A program made the translations under genes and the position numbers. This document shows positions 54,355 through 62,700 of a stretch of DNA of 64,000 nt, piece after piece. The DNA is from an uncultured Clostridia bacterium (GTDB lineage Bacteria > Bacillota > Limnochordia > Darwinibacteriales > DTU012), in assembly GCA_900019385.1 (NCBI GenBank), contig FIZJ01000016.1, positions 139,380-203,379 on the forward strand, read 5' to 3'. The notes beneath the pieces were generated by a model. The model worked only from the letters and a program-made list of their open reading frames with translations. It was not told the DNA's origin and did no database searches. The number at the start of each line of letters is the position of its first letter. Position 1 is the first letter of the stretch.

Positions 54355-56223
54355 CTAGACCGTAAGCTTTCTGGTGTAATTGGCAACTATCTTCTCGTCC
54401 TGGAGAGTGAATGCCACCTGCGACATTTCATAAGGCACTGGATATGTATAGATGCCAAACTGAAGATTCACATTGGAATGGATCAAGTCGGCCTTGACCG
54501 TGCCGTCAGCCGCTACCCTGACGTGAGTGATCGTGCCTCCGGGGCAGCCGAGCACATGGGAGGCGATTCCCGTTTGAGCATTCAACGATCCGCCGCGGCA
54601 TTCCCCTTGGATCCAGATGGAGTCTCCCGCTGTGAGCTTCGAATTGTACACCAATTCGCCCGTGGCTGTGATCTTGCCTGTCGCTTCAATCTCACTGTTC
54701 TGACAGTAATCGATTTCCACATCCACCTCGCTGGTGAGTTCAGCTTTTATCTCTTCCTGCAGCTCGAGGCATTCATCATAGAGTTCCTCGATGCATCTGA
54801 ATGAATCCAGTTTACAGTCCAGGTTCGCGATCCTGTGGAGAATCGGGTTGCCCAGGTCGATCAAGCTGCCTTTAAGCTGTTCCAGTGTTTTGAGATTCTT
54901 GTCCAAAGTAGCGAACTTCATTTCCAGAAGCAGCCTGATCAAGTACTCTTCGCCCCATGCCGCCGATTTTGTCTTTTCGAAATAAGGTTCCAGCTGTCTG
55001 CCTGCCTGGATCAACTCGGGCAGCTGAATAATTAGGCGCCCCAGGATCGAACCGATTTGGACCAGCCTGGTTTGGTCGGATCCGGCTATGATCTTGCTGC
55101 CGATCACCTTGCCGTGGACGGCTATATTGCCGTTGGCCACGATCTCGGCTTGATAGACATCTCCAACAACCACCACCCGGCCGCCGGCATGCACCTTCAG
55201 GCTTTCGTTGACATTGCCTCTAACCAGGACATCACCATAGAATTCAATATGGCCTGTGGTCAGATCAACATCCCCATTGATTTCCAGAAGTGGGATCACG
55301 CTCAAGCGCAGATCAGGCCCGCTTAGGCATGGACGGCCGTCAATGGTTGCCACGGCGATCCGCCCGTTGTCGATGAGCTGGACACCAGGGCCAACTTTGA
55401 GCACTTTGTTTTTTGGATCTCTTGGCTCGATTACTTCGCCGAACACCGACAGCCCGGGTTCGCCAAGCACAGGCGGCGTCCAGAACGCCAGGACGGTTCC
55501 TGCCTGGACACAGTTGATTGCTCCTTTGTTGTAATAATCGATCCGCTCGCTGTCGTCATTTTCCACCGGCAGCCGTTCGTCAAAACTGCAGACGTATTCC
55601 ACTTTGCCGTCTTGCGAAGGGCTGGGCGCCTTCCCTCTGGCAATGACAACGTCTTGATCTGCACAGCCTTGGCATGCCGCCTGGATCACCTTCCGCATAA
55701 TAGGCGCCTTGATGCCCAGACGCTTAAGTTCAGCGTGCACCAAACCCTCGTCAATAGGTTCAGGCGGGATCTCGCCGGCAGCCTGCCCGTCAATCCTCAA
55801 ACGCTGTGCCGGCAGGCAGTCAGGCGCCCGGTAAATTTTGCCCGGCACAAAACGCACTGACAGCACGACTTCCGTCCGGTCCTCGGAAACATGAACCTTG
55901 AACCTACTGACCGGTGCCTTTTGGGCAGGTACAACCTGCAGCAGATTCCCGTCGAAAACCACAGTCGGTTGGGTGACAAGCTGATTGTCATAATATACTG
56001 AAACATTTCGGCCTGGTATGATCACAGGCCATTTACCTTTCCCAGCCGGCTTCGTGTGGCTGATCACACCGCCGCTGACTGCGATCGTGCCGTCTCTGTC
56101 CAGATCCGGCTCTGCCCCGCCTTCGCCTGCCTGCATCGGCAAGTGCTCGTCCGCACAGGATTCTGCGCCACCCCGGCGCTGAGTGAGACGGACAACATTG
56201 CTCACTCTTTTCATTTCAACCAT
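54355..56223 (-). CDS. FapA family protein (DUF342, polymer-forming-type beta-helix)
   Basis: About 622 residues. The N-terminal quarter includes KPAGKGKWPVIIPGRNVSVYYDNQ; the DUF342 core (about 195-470) has the glycine/valine ladder typical of a right-handed beta-helix (VLVRGNVNESLKVHAGGRVVVVGDVYQAEIVANGNIAVHGKVIGSKI, in part), then a coiled coil (about 415-515, LIRLLLEMKFATLDKNLKTLEQL) and a second ladder (ATGKITATGELVYNSKLTAGD). FapA proteins are linked to flagellar assembly and to membrane or polymer scaffolds; direct activity unknown. The start is ATG 56223, 8 nt after GAGGAG. Upstream stands a c-di-GMP-I riboswitch, which makes motility or surface-structure control plausible. Confidence 0.86.
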   Translation of the reverse strand: MVEMKRVSNVVRLTQRRGGAESCADEHLPMQAGEGGAEPDLDRDGTIAVSGGVISHTKPAGKGKWPVIIPGRNVSVYYDNQLVTQPTVVFDGNLLQVVPAQKAPVSRFKVHVSEDRTEVVLSVRFVPGKIYRAPDCLPAQRLRIDGQAAGEIPPEPIDEGLVHAELKRLGIKAPIMRKVIQAACQGCADQDVVIARGKAPSPSQDGKVEYVCSFDERLPVENDDSERIDYYNKGAINCVQAGTVLAFWTPPVLGEPGLSVFGEVIEPRDPKNKVLKVGPGVQLIDNGRIAVATIDGRPCLSGPDLRLSVIPLLEINGDVDLTTGHIEFYGDVLVRGNVNESLKVHAGGRVVVVGDVYQAEIVANGNIAVHGKVIGSKIIAGSDQTRLVQIGSILGRLIIQLPELIQAGRQLEPYFEKTKSAAWGEEYLIRLLLEMKFATLDKNLKTLEQLKGSLIDLGNPILHRIANLDCKLDSFRCIEELYDECLELQEEIKAELTSEVDVEIDYCQNSEIEATGKITATGELVYNSKLTAGDSIWIQGECRGGSLNAQTGIASHVLGCPGGTITHVRVAADGTVKADLIHSNVNLQFGIYTYPVPYEMSQVAFTLQDEKIVANYTRKLTV

Positions 56224-56244
56224 CAAATACACTCCTCTTAGCAG

Positions 56245-56274
56245 AAATAATCATGGGCACCAAAAACGCCCACG
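56245..56274 (-). terminator. Hairpin between riboswitch aptamer and fapA
   Basis: CGTGGGC (56268-56274) pairs with GCCCATG (56252-56258), loop 9 nt, then ATTATTT on the minus strand. It fits the expression platform of the riboswitch as a weak terminator, ending about 22 nt before the fapA start. Confidence 0.5.
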
Positions 56275-56280
56275 GGTTAT

Positions 56281-56360
56281 TTCCGGCAGCTGGCTGGCCA
56301 CCAATTCTGATGGCCCCTATAGCTTTGCGTCCTTAGATTACTCTAAGTTTGCCCACGGAG
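56281..56360 (-). ncRNA. Cyclic-di-GMP-I (GEMM-I) riboswitch
   Basis: Minus-strand aptamer upstream of fapA. It has the conserved GGGCAAAC (56347-56354), a P2-type stem CTTAGA/TCTAAG closed by the GNRA tetraloop GTAA (56338-56341), the invariant GACGCAAAGC (56322-56331), and a second hairpin with GGCCATC...GGTGGCC and AGCCAGCTGCC, the tetraloop-receptor and 3' pairing arm. All match the class I consensus. The hairpin at 56245-56274 follows as the probable switch element. Direction of control (on or off) is not certain. Confidence 0.93.
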
Positions 56361-56369
56361 ACCACAAGA

Positions 56370-56398
56370 ATTATACTCAAATTGCCAAAGGGCGTCAA
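56370..56398 (-). promoter_or_regulatory. Promoter of the riboswitch-fapA transcript
   Basis: TTGACG (56393-56398) and perfect TATAAT (56370-56375) on the minus strand, spacer 17 bp. Transcription would start about 56362, directly before the aptamer. Confidence 0.85.
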
Positions 56399-56477
56399 CC
56401 ATTTCCACAGAGCGAGGCTAAATTTTTAGACTTATCTAACATCAATGTCATTTATATTAATTATTTCCTTTTTGTCG

Positions 56478-56506
56478 TTGTCTACGAGCGCAACGTATGT
56501 TATACT
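56478..56506 (+). promoter_or_regulatory. Promoter of the ArsB/NhaD-type transporter gene
   Basis: TTGTCT (56478-56483) and TATACT (56501-56506), spacer 17 bp, 55 bp before the ATG. The 56224-56561 gap thus holds this promoter and, on the other strand, the fapA promoter and riboswitch; nothing else seen. Confidence 0.65.
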
Positions 56507-56561
56507 AAGTGTTGTGTTATTGCACTTGAATACAAAAAAATAGTGGCAGAGGAGAATCTAA

Positions 56562-57836
56562 ATGTCGTTGAAGATTGTGGCTCTCATCTTGTTTGGTTTG
56601 ACCTACATACTGCTGCTCAGTCTTCCAAAACACCGCGCCTACGTTGCTCTGTGCTCGGCGGCGATTTTTGTAATTCTCGGCATTGTGCCGTTCAAAGAAG
56701 TATTAAGCGCCATTGACTGGAATGTAATCATGATGATCGCCGGCACCATGGGTATCGTGTCCCTCTTTACAGAATCGAAAATGCCAAATCTGCTGGCGGA
56801 CATGCTGATCGAGAAAACAGCGACTGTAAAGTGGGCGATCATCGCCTTGTCACTTTTCGCCGGTATCATCTCCGCCTTTATCGACAATGTGGCAACTGTG
56901 CTGATGATTGCGCCTGTGGCCTTGACCATTGCGAGCAAACTGGGCATTTCACCTGTATCAAGCATCATCGCAATATCGATTGCATCCAATCTGCAAGGTG
57001 CGGCGACTTTAGTGGGAGATACCACTTCCATCTTGCTCGGCGGGCATGCCGACATGAACTTCATGGATTTCTTTGTCTTCCACGGCAAAATGGGATTGTT
57101 CTGGGTGGTTCAGCTTGGGGCGTTGGTTTCTACCGTGATTTTGCTTGTGGTTTTCCGCAAGGAAAAGCAGAAGATCCACGCCATGGAACGGACCAAGGTC
57201 ACAAACTATTTCCCAAGCATCCTCTTGGTGGCAATGGTACTGCTTTTAATCATCGCATCATTTATCCCCAACACCCCTAAGACCATCAATGGTATCATCT
57301 GCGTCAGCCTGTTCGTGGTCGGCTTAATCGAGAATGTGATCCGCACAAAATCACCTGACATGGTTACCACTGCTTTCGCCGAAATCGACTATTTCACCAT
57401 ATTGCTTCTCTGCGGGTTGTTTGTGGTGATCGGCGGCATTACCAACGTTGGGGTCGTGACCGATATCAGCAACTTGTTTGTCAGGATGAGTGGGGACAAT
57501 CTCTTCCTGATCTACACCTTGATCGTCTGGGCGTCGGTGCTGTTTTCGGCCTTCATCGACAATATCCCCTATGTGGCCACGATGCTGCCGGTCTGCGGCG
57601 AGATCGCCGGGCTCATGGGAGTTTCTCCGTACATCCTGTACTTCGGGCTTTTGGTAGGGTCCACCCTCGGCGGAAACCTCACACCAATAGGCGCCTCGGC
57701 AAACATCACCGGAATCGGTATCCTGAGAAAAGAAGGGTATGAGGTGAGCGCAGGACAGTTCATGAAGATTTCCGTACCCTTTACTCTGGCCGCAGTCACC
57801 ACTGGGTATATCCTGGTCTGGCTGCTGTGGAGCTAA
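56562..57836 (+). CDS. ArsB/NhaD-type (SLC13, ion transporter superfamily) permease
   Basis: Membrane permease of 424 residues, about 11-12 helices. The inverted repeats with a break region are visible: MMIAGTMGIVSLFTESKMPNLLADML and IISAFIDNVATVLMIAPVAL in the first half, LFSAFIDNIPYVATMLPVCGEIAG and GSTLGGNLTPIGASANITGIGIL in the second. The paired SAFIDN motifs and GGNLTPIGASANI are typical of the ArsB/NhaD/citrate branch. Substrate could be Na+/H+, dicarboxylate or arsenite; no arsR or arsC is near, so arsenite is less likely. Monocistronic, with a GAGGAG site, its own promoter and a strong terminator. Confidence 0.88.
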   Translation: MSLKIVALILFGLTYILLLSLPKHRAYVALCSAAIFVILGIVPFKEVLSAIDWNVIMMIAGTMGIVSLFTESKMPNLLADMLIEKTATVKWAIIALSLFAGIISAFIDNVATVLMIAPVALTIASKLGISPVSSIIAISIASNLQGAATLVGDTTSILLGGHADMNFMDFFVFHGKMGLFWVVQLGALVSTVILLVVFRKEKQKIHAMERTKVTNYFPSILLVAMVLLLIIASFIPNTPKTINGIICVSLFVVGLIENVIRTKSPDMVTTAFAEIDYFTILLLCGLFVVIGGITNVGVVTDISNLFVRMSGDNLFLIYTLIVWASVLFSAFIDNIPYVATMLPVCGEIAGLMGVSPYILYFGLLVGSTLGGNLTPIGASANITGIGILRKEGYEVSAGQFMKISVPFTLAAVTTGYILVWLLWS

Positions 57837-57864
57837 AGCAGTTAGAAGCTCATCTTAAATTTTA

Positions 57865-57901
57865 AAGCACCGATCGTCAAGCACGATCGGTGCTTCTTTT
57901 T
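57865..57901 (+). terminator. Terminator after the ArsB/NhaD-type gene
   Basis: Perfect 12-bp stem AAGCACCGATCG (57865-57876) with its complement (57884-57895), loop TCAAGCA, followed by CTTTTT. May also serve the DUF4340 gene ending at 57915, though the minus-strand tail is weak. Confidence 0.9.
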
Positions 57902-57914
57902 AATTGGGCCTTCG

Positions 57915-59387
57915 TTATTCCTGGTCAAGCTCAGCCAGCCTTGACGCCAATTCCGCCTTGGCTTGATCCACCTTTTCCTTGGCGATTACAAACTCGGTCA
58001 CACCTTCAATACGCGCAGCATAGAGATCTCGGCTGTACGGCAGCAATTCGACAGTAAAGGGTGTTGTTTCCGGATTATTGTGGTAATAGACAATCGTCAT
58101 CACTGGCTCGCCTGATAAAGGCTCCCCTTCAATCAGCGCGTCCACAGTCAAACCGATGATTGTGCCGTAGAGTCTCCGGAACGATCTCTCCTCGGCTGCC
58201 ATCCCGTTGATGTAGAACGTCTCCTTGAGCTCAGCCTTGGGTTCACCATCTGCATCCTCCGGTTCCACTACCACTTGTTCCCTTTTCATGTCCAGTTGAT
58301 AATGCTGATCATCCCAGAATATTTCTACGCGGCGGATGTCATCGATGCTCGCCATATACAAAAACTTGTTCACCCAATCAAAGGGGTTGGCATTGCGGAT
58401 GCGGATTAGGTTTTTGTAGATTGTAAAGACCGCATGGCCGTCTTTGAGCATGGCATAGACTTCAGTCTCGTTGCGATCAGCTCCCAGCAGCAGGTGGACC
58501 GAGTCGCGGCTGTCGGCGACCGCCAGTTCTCCCCGGGGCTGATCCAATCCGTATTGATTGAGGTCTACTGGATCAAGGTCGACAAATTCCCTCACCCGCA
58601 GTGTCAGAACCGGGCTGCCGTCCAAAGTAAAGTCAGGATAGTTCTCCAGGTGGGCTACCCTGTACGGCGTCTTATAGGGGCTTACGAACCGCAGGCGGTC
58701 CATGCCGAGCATGCTTGGTGACCGGGATTCGCCGGTGACAATCTCAATTGGCGCCTGCCCCGCGTTGCGGATCAAAAGATACTGCAGATCGATCAGATCA
58801 ATCGCCGCCAACTCACGGATGAGGAAATCTTCAACCTTGGATTGGAAGGCGACACCGTACATGCCATTGACGGCATAGACCGCCTCGTCGCCATCGATCT
58901 GGGCATAAAACAGATACTCTGTCGGGTGGCGGTTTCCCAGGTAAACCACTTTCTCGCTTCCATCTCCCAATTTGGCCCGGGCCGTTGTGCCGGGCTTGTC
59001 CAGCCCATACTTTGTCAAATCACTGGGTTTTTCCTCAAGTTTATGGCTCGCCTCCAAAGTGGCAAACCGCCGGACAACCGTCTGCACCTGTGCTTGGTCG
59101 AGAAGCGCCGGATCAACATCGTTCACCAGCCACTGGCCGTCGGCATTGGTGATTTCAATCTGGCCGGGGCCGATCAAAGTCAGCTGAGCAATGTCGTTTT
59201 CCGTCAAATCCCAAAACCGGCCTATCTGCTCAACCAATGCAGGGGTCTCCGGCTCTGTCGCTGGCTGCTTAACGAATATCCCCACAAGAATATTTATATT
59301 GAACAAACCGTTGACGCTCCCATACACGAACAGCAGCAGCGCCAGGCACAGCGTCAAAACGATCAACCACTGGAGCCGCTTTCTCAC
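57915..59387 (-). CDS. DUF4340 domain membrane protein
   Basis: Extracytoplasmic protein of 490 residues with an N-terminal membrane anchor (LQWLIVLTLCLALLLFVYGSV). The body has repeated DUF4340-type segments: IGRFWDLTENDIAQLTLIG, LDKPGTTARAKLGDGSEKVVYLGNRH, DLNQYGLDQPRGELAVADSRDSVHLLLG. DUF4340 proteins typically sit at the end of Gld-like ABC exporter operons and are thought to be accessory to the transporter. The start overlaps the GldG stop by 4 bp (ATGA), so expression is coupled. Substrate unknown. Confidence 0.88.
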   Translation of the reverse strand: MRKRLQWLIVLTLCLALLLFVYGSVNGLFNINILVGIFVKQPATEPETPALVEQIGRFWDLTENDIAQLTLIGPGQIEITNADGQWLVNDVDPALLDQAQVQTVVRRFATLEASHKLEEKPSDLTKYGLDKPGTTARAKLGDGSEKVVYLGNRHPTEYLFYAQIDGDEAVYAVNGMYGVAFQSKVEDFLIRELAAIDLIDLQYLLIRNAGQAPIEIVTGESRSPSMLGMDRLRFVSPYKTPYRVAHLENYPDFTLDGSPVLTLRVREFVDLDPVDLNQYGLDQPRGELAVADSRDSVHLLLGADRNETEVYAMLKDGHAVFTIYKNLIRIRNANPFDWVNKFLYMASIDDIRRVEIFWDDQHYQLDMKREQVVVEPEDADGEPKAELKETFYINGMAAEERSFRRLYGTIIGLTVDALIEGEPLSGEPVMTIVYYHNNPETTPFTVELLPYSRDLYAARIEGVTEFVIAKEKVDQAKAELASRLAELDQE

Positions 59388-60796
59388 AAGCTACGCCTCC
59401 TCTTCCAAACAATAAACCCGGTTAAAAACACCAACAACGGCAAAGCAACCACGAACACGCCCGCTAAAATCAGCTGCTGCATATACGTGATGGACAAATA
59501 GGTGTCTTTGAACGGTTTCGGCCGGACCGTGATGTTTTGCTTGGCCTCGTTGAGCCAGTTGAAGCTGTTGATAATAAAGTCTGTGTTGGCACCGCGGCTC
59601 AGCTGATCGAACTGATCAACCAGCACCCCCGATGTGGAGATGACAACCAGCTTAGCCGGTGTCGGGCCGTACTCATCCCCGTCTGTGACGGACACAGCCA
59701 CATTGAACGGGCCAACGGGATCTCCTTCGCTCCAGTTGTAAGTCAAGTCTTCAAAGTTGGATTTTGCCCAGGAATTGTCGCTGGAAGTCAGAAGCGGTTC
59801 GATCCTAAGGCTTGCTCTGCGGGCCTGCAGGATAGTGACAGGCTGAGCGACCGGCATCACCATCAGATGGCGCGCAGCCACCAGCGGTTCAGTAAGGGCA
59901 TGATCCTTATACTTGGGAATGAGCCAGAAAGGATTGTTGGTGACCCTTGACGCATTATCGCCTTCGATCACAAACTGTTTCTCGACCCTGAGCCCATAGC
60001 TGGCAAGCAGCCCGTCCAGATAAGGGCGCTCCTCCAGTGTATAATCCAAGATAATGATCATCCTGCCGCCGTTTTTCAGGTAATCCCTGAGTTTCTGATC
60101 CTCTACTTCAGTCAAATCCTTCTCAGGCGCCAGCAGCAGCACCATGGCGGCGTCATCAGGGACAGCATCCACAGTCAACAGATCCAGATCCTCAATTCTG
60201 TAGTTCTCCTTCTTGGCCAAATCGACAAAACTCGAGCTCAGTTCCACCTCATTGTGCCCCACAAGGCGGTAGACCACCGGCACTTGATCCGTGGTAACAT
60301 ATGCGATGGCACTGGTGATCTGCTGCTCAATGGCAATCGATTCAGGCAGCATTTGATAGTAATAATAAGCATAGTTCACGAAATCATTCGGCTGCAGCAC
60401 CATAAACCGCTCGCCGCTGGCAACGATCACACTGCCCAGATCAGGAGTGACTTCTCCTCCCTTGTACTGTTCCACAAACTGAGGGTTCAGCAGTGGATCC
60501 ACAATCTCAAAACTAACTCGGTCTGATGCATTCACATATTGGTTGATTACTTCCGACACAGTCTGATTCTGTCTACCGGTGCGGTACAAAGCATATATAG
60601 TGACATCCCGGTCCAGCTGTTTCAGAAGCTGCTGCGACTGGGTTGACAGCGAAAAAAGCTTGTTGGCGGTCAAATCGAGCCGGAAATCAAAAGAGCCGAC
60701 AACCAGATTAAGCACAACCAGGACCGCTACCACCAAAGCGACAAGCAGTGCAGCGCTGCCGCCGTATCTTACCAATCGAAATCGGCTATCATTCAT
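59384..60796 (-). CDS. GldG-family ABC transporter accessory protein
   Basis: Membrane-anchored protein of 470 residues. N-terminal helix LLVALVVAVLVVLNLVVGSFDFRLDLTANKLFSLS is the classic lead of the GldG/IFT52-like family, followed by DVTIYALYRTG and VSFEIVDPLLNPQ. A middle DUF4350-like region (LDLLTVDAVPDDAAMVLLLAPEKDLTEVEDQKLRDYLKNGGRMIIILD) sits outside, and a second helix (ILAGVFVVALPLLVFLTGFIVW) with basic tail RRRSL ends the protein. It works with the ABC-2 permease and ATPase encoded upstream. In gliding bacteria the analogue supports motility; in Bacillota the cargo is unknown. Confidence 0.88.
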   Translation of the reverse strand: MNDSRFRLVRYGGSAALLVALVVAVLVVLNLVVGSFDFRLDLTANKLFSLSTQSQQLLKQLDRDVTIYALYRTGRQNQTVSEVINQYVNASDRVSFEIVDPLLNPQFVEQYKGGEVTPDLGSVIVASGERFMVLQPNDFVNYAYYYYQMLPESIAIEQQITSAIAYVTTDQVPVVYRLVGHNEVELSSSFVDLAKKENYRIEDLDLLTVDAVPDDAAMVLLLAPEKDLTEVEDQKLRDYLKNGGRMIIILDYTLEERPYLDGLLASYGLRVEKQFVIEGDNASRVTNNPFWLIPKYKDHALTEPLVAARHLMVMPVAQPVTILQARRASLRIEPLLTSSDNSWAKSNFEDLTYNWSEGDPVGPFNVAVSVTDGDEYGPTPAKLVVISTSGVLVDQFDQLSRGANTDFIINSFNWLNEAKQNITVRPKPFKDTYLSITYMQQLILAGVFVVALPLLVFLTGFIVWKRRRSL

Positions 60797-60829
60797 CGCT
60801 ATTCCCTCCCCTTAATTCCACTAGCTGGT

Positions 60830-61693
60830 TCAGCTCCAACGCCTTTTTTCCAAAATCTGCACAGTCAAGAACAGCACCAGCACTGCAAGGCTGAGATAGT
60901 ACACGATGGAGCTCAAAGCCAGCACGCCCCGCTGGAAGTTGCCAAAATGATAAAACACGGAGAACCAACCTAAAAGATGATAGACAAAACCATGGTACAG
61001 TTCAGGTTTGAGCCAAAAGACCAGCCCTACCGAACCCAAGCCCACTGCCGCCACGGCGATCCCCAACACATGGCTGCGTGTCATGCGGTACACCCAAAAG
61101 GCGACGCCTAAGGCCAAAATCGCTGCGAACACCGCGTTGGGATTGGCTTCCACAGGATAGATCGACCGGAATGAATCAATAAACAGGATTGCCAGAAGAG
61201 CTCCGAAAGTCCCAATCGCCGCACTTACCAGATTGTCGGTGATGGTGGAAATCATCACGCCAATAGCGATGGATACACAACCTAAGAGGAAAAACCCGAT
61301 CATGCCGCCGACAATCTCCCAGATCGCCAGGTTACCGAAAAAGCTGATGGCAAACGGATATAGGCAGGTCAAAAGCAATGTGACGGCAAACACAGTCACT
61401 GCGGCGAAATACTTGCCCAGTACGATCTCGCTGAAAGATATCGGAGCGGTAAACAGCAGATGATCCGTTTTCTGAGTGACCTCATCGGTCATCAGGCGCA
61501 TGGTGAGAATCGGCACAACAAGAATAAAGATAAAGAGAATGTTTCCTAAAGTGTTGTTGAAATCTGCGTTAGCGCTGAAAACATTCCCGGTTATATAAAA
61601 GACGCTGGTGATCAATAAAAAGACGCTCATGAAAACATAGCCGGAGAATGTGCGGAAATATGCCGCAAGATCCTTAAGATACACTGCTAACAT
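60830..61693 (-). CDS. ABC-2 type transporter permease (GldF-like)
   Basis: Six-helix permease of 287 residues. Opening LAVYLKDLAAYFRTFSGYVFMSVFLLITSVFYI is typical of GldF/NosY-like permeases, followed by TLGNILFIFILVVPILTMRLMTDEVTQKTDHLLFTAPIS, with the ExTDHLL motif characteristic of this branch. The start is ATG 61693 with AGGAGGG; the longer frame lies inside the ATPase gene. It overlaps the ATPase gene by 20 bp, which supports a two-gene exporter core with GldG and DUF4340 downstream. Confidence 0.92.
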   Translation of the reverse strand: MLAVYLKDLAAYFRTFSGYVFMSVFLLITSVFYITGNVFSANADFNNTLGNILFIFILVVPILTMRLMTDEVTQKTDHLLFTAPISFSEIVLGKYFAAVTVFAVTLLLTCLYPFAISFFGNLAIWEIVGGMIGFFLLGCVSIAIGVMISTITDNLVSAAIGTFGALLAILFIDSFRSIYPVEANPNAVFAAILALGVAFWVYRMTRSHVLGIAVAAVGLGSVGLVFWLKPELYHGFVYHLLGWFSVFYHFGNFQRGVLALSSIVYYLSLAVLVLFLTVQILEKRRWS

Positions 61694-62636
61694 CGTCGCT
61701 TCCCTCCTGTGGATCTTGAGTAACTTGCAGGAAAATCTCCTCAAGTGTCAAATCAAAAGGCTTCATGGTCAAAAGCGGGAGCTCAGCCTTGCTGAAGGCG
61801 AAGAAGATGTCTGAACGGGCATCCCTTTCCGACTTTACCAAAAGATCGACCGTGCCCGGCTCCCTTTCACCCATGACTTCCACATCGCTGATATCACTCA
61901 CGGCTTGCAGCACTCTCACAGCCGCCTCAGCTTGTCCAGGAACGCGAATCACCAAATCATTGCCGCCGCCGAGCCTTTGGGATAGGTTGTCAGGAGTATC
62001 GCTGGCGACAATCCGCCCCCGGTTGATAATCACGATTCGTTCACAAATGGCGCTCACTTCCGGCAGGATGTGAGAGCTGAGGATCACAGTATGGGTTTCC
62101 CCCAACTCTTTGATCAAGTTACGGATCTCGATGATCTGCTTCGGATCCAGGCCGACTGTTGGCTCATCAAGAATCAAAACCTCGGGGTTGCCGATCATGG
62201 CGGCAGCAAGCCCAACTCTCTGCCGGTATCCTTTCGACAAATTGCGGATCAAACGCCGGCGGACATCTGCGATCTGAACTTTTTCCATGATTTCCCCGAT
62301 ATGCTGCCTGCGCTCCCTGCGGGGAACATGCTTGACTCTGCTGACAAAGGTACAGTATTCCTCTACGGTCATATCGCCGTACACAGGCGGGACTTCGGGC
62401 AGATACCCTATCTTGCGCCGGACTTCGTGGCCGTTTTCCACAACATCAAGGCCATCGACAGTAACTCTGCCCCCCGTCATGGGGATGTACCCGGCGATGA
62501 TGTTCATGACCGTCGTCTTACCTGCGCCGTTAGGGCCGAGAAAGCCCAGGACTTCTCCTTTGTCCACTTTGAAGCTGACTCGGTCCACGGCCAAGTGTTT
62601 TCCGTAGCGTTTGGAAACATCAATGACTTCAATCAT
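61674..62636 (-). CDS. ABC transporter ATP-binding protein (GldA-like)
   Basis: Cytoplasmic ATPase of 320 residues. Walker A GPNGAGKTTVMN, Q-loop GYLPEVPPVYGDMTVEEY, signature LSKGYRQRVGLAAAMIG, Walker B LILDEPTVGLDPKQ and H-loop ILSSHILPEV are all intact. The C-terminal 100 residues form the regulatory tail (LVIRVPGQAEAAVRVLQAVSDISDVEVMGE) common in ABC-2 exporters. First gene of the operon with permease, GldG and DUF4340; promoter at 62665-62693, AAGGAG ribosome site before ATG. Confidence 0.95.
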   Translation of the reverse strand: MIEVIDVSKRYGKHLAVDRVSFKVDKGEVLGFLGPNGAGKTTVMNIIAGYIPMTGGRVTVDGLDVVENGHEVRRKIGYLPEVPPVYGDMTVEEYCTFVSRVKHVPRRERRQHIGEIMEKVQIADVRRRLIRNLSKGYRQRVGLAAAMIGNPEVLILDEPTVGLDPKQIIEIRNLIKELGETHTVILSSHILPEVSAICERIVIINRGRIVASDTPDNLSQRLGGGNDLVIRVPGQAEAAVRVLQAVSDISDVEVMGEREPGTVDLLVKSERDARSDIFFAFSKAELPLLTMKPFDLTLEEIFLQVTQDPQEGSDDVSSVS

Positions 62637-62664
62637 AACCGGCTCTCCTTTCTGTTATAACATT

Positions 62665-62693
62665 ATTGTAACAAGCATATTGCATATCTGCAA
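62665..62693 (-). promoter_or_regulatory. Promoter of the Gld-like ABC operon
   Basis: TTGCAG (62688-62693) and TACAAT (62665-62670) on the minus strand with 17-bp spacing, about 28 bp before the ATP-binding protein start. Confidence 0.5.
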
Positions 62694-62700
62694 TCGAATC

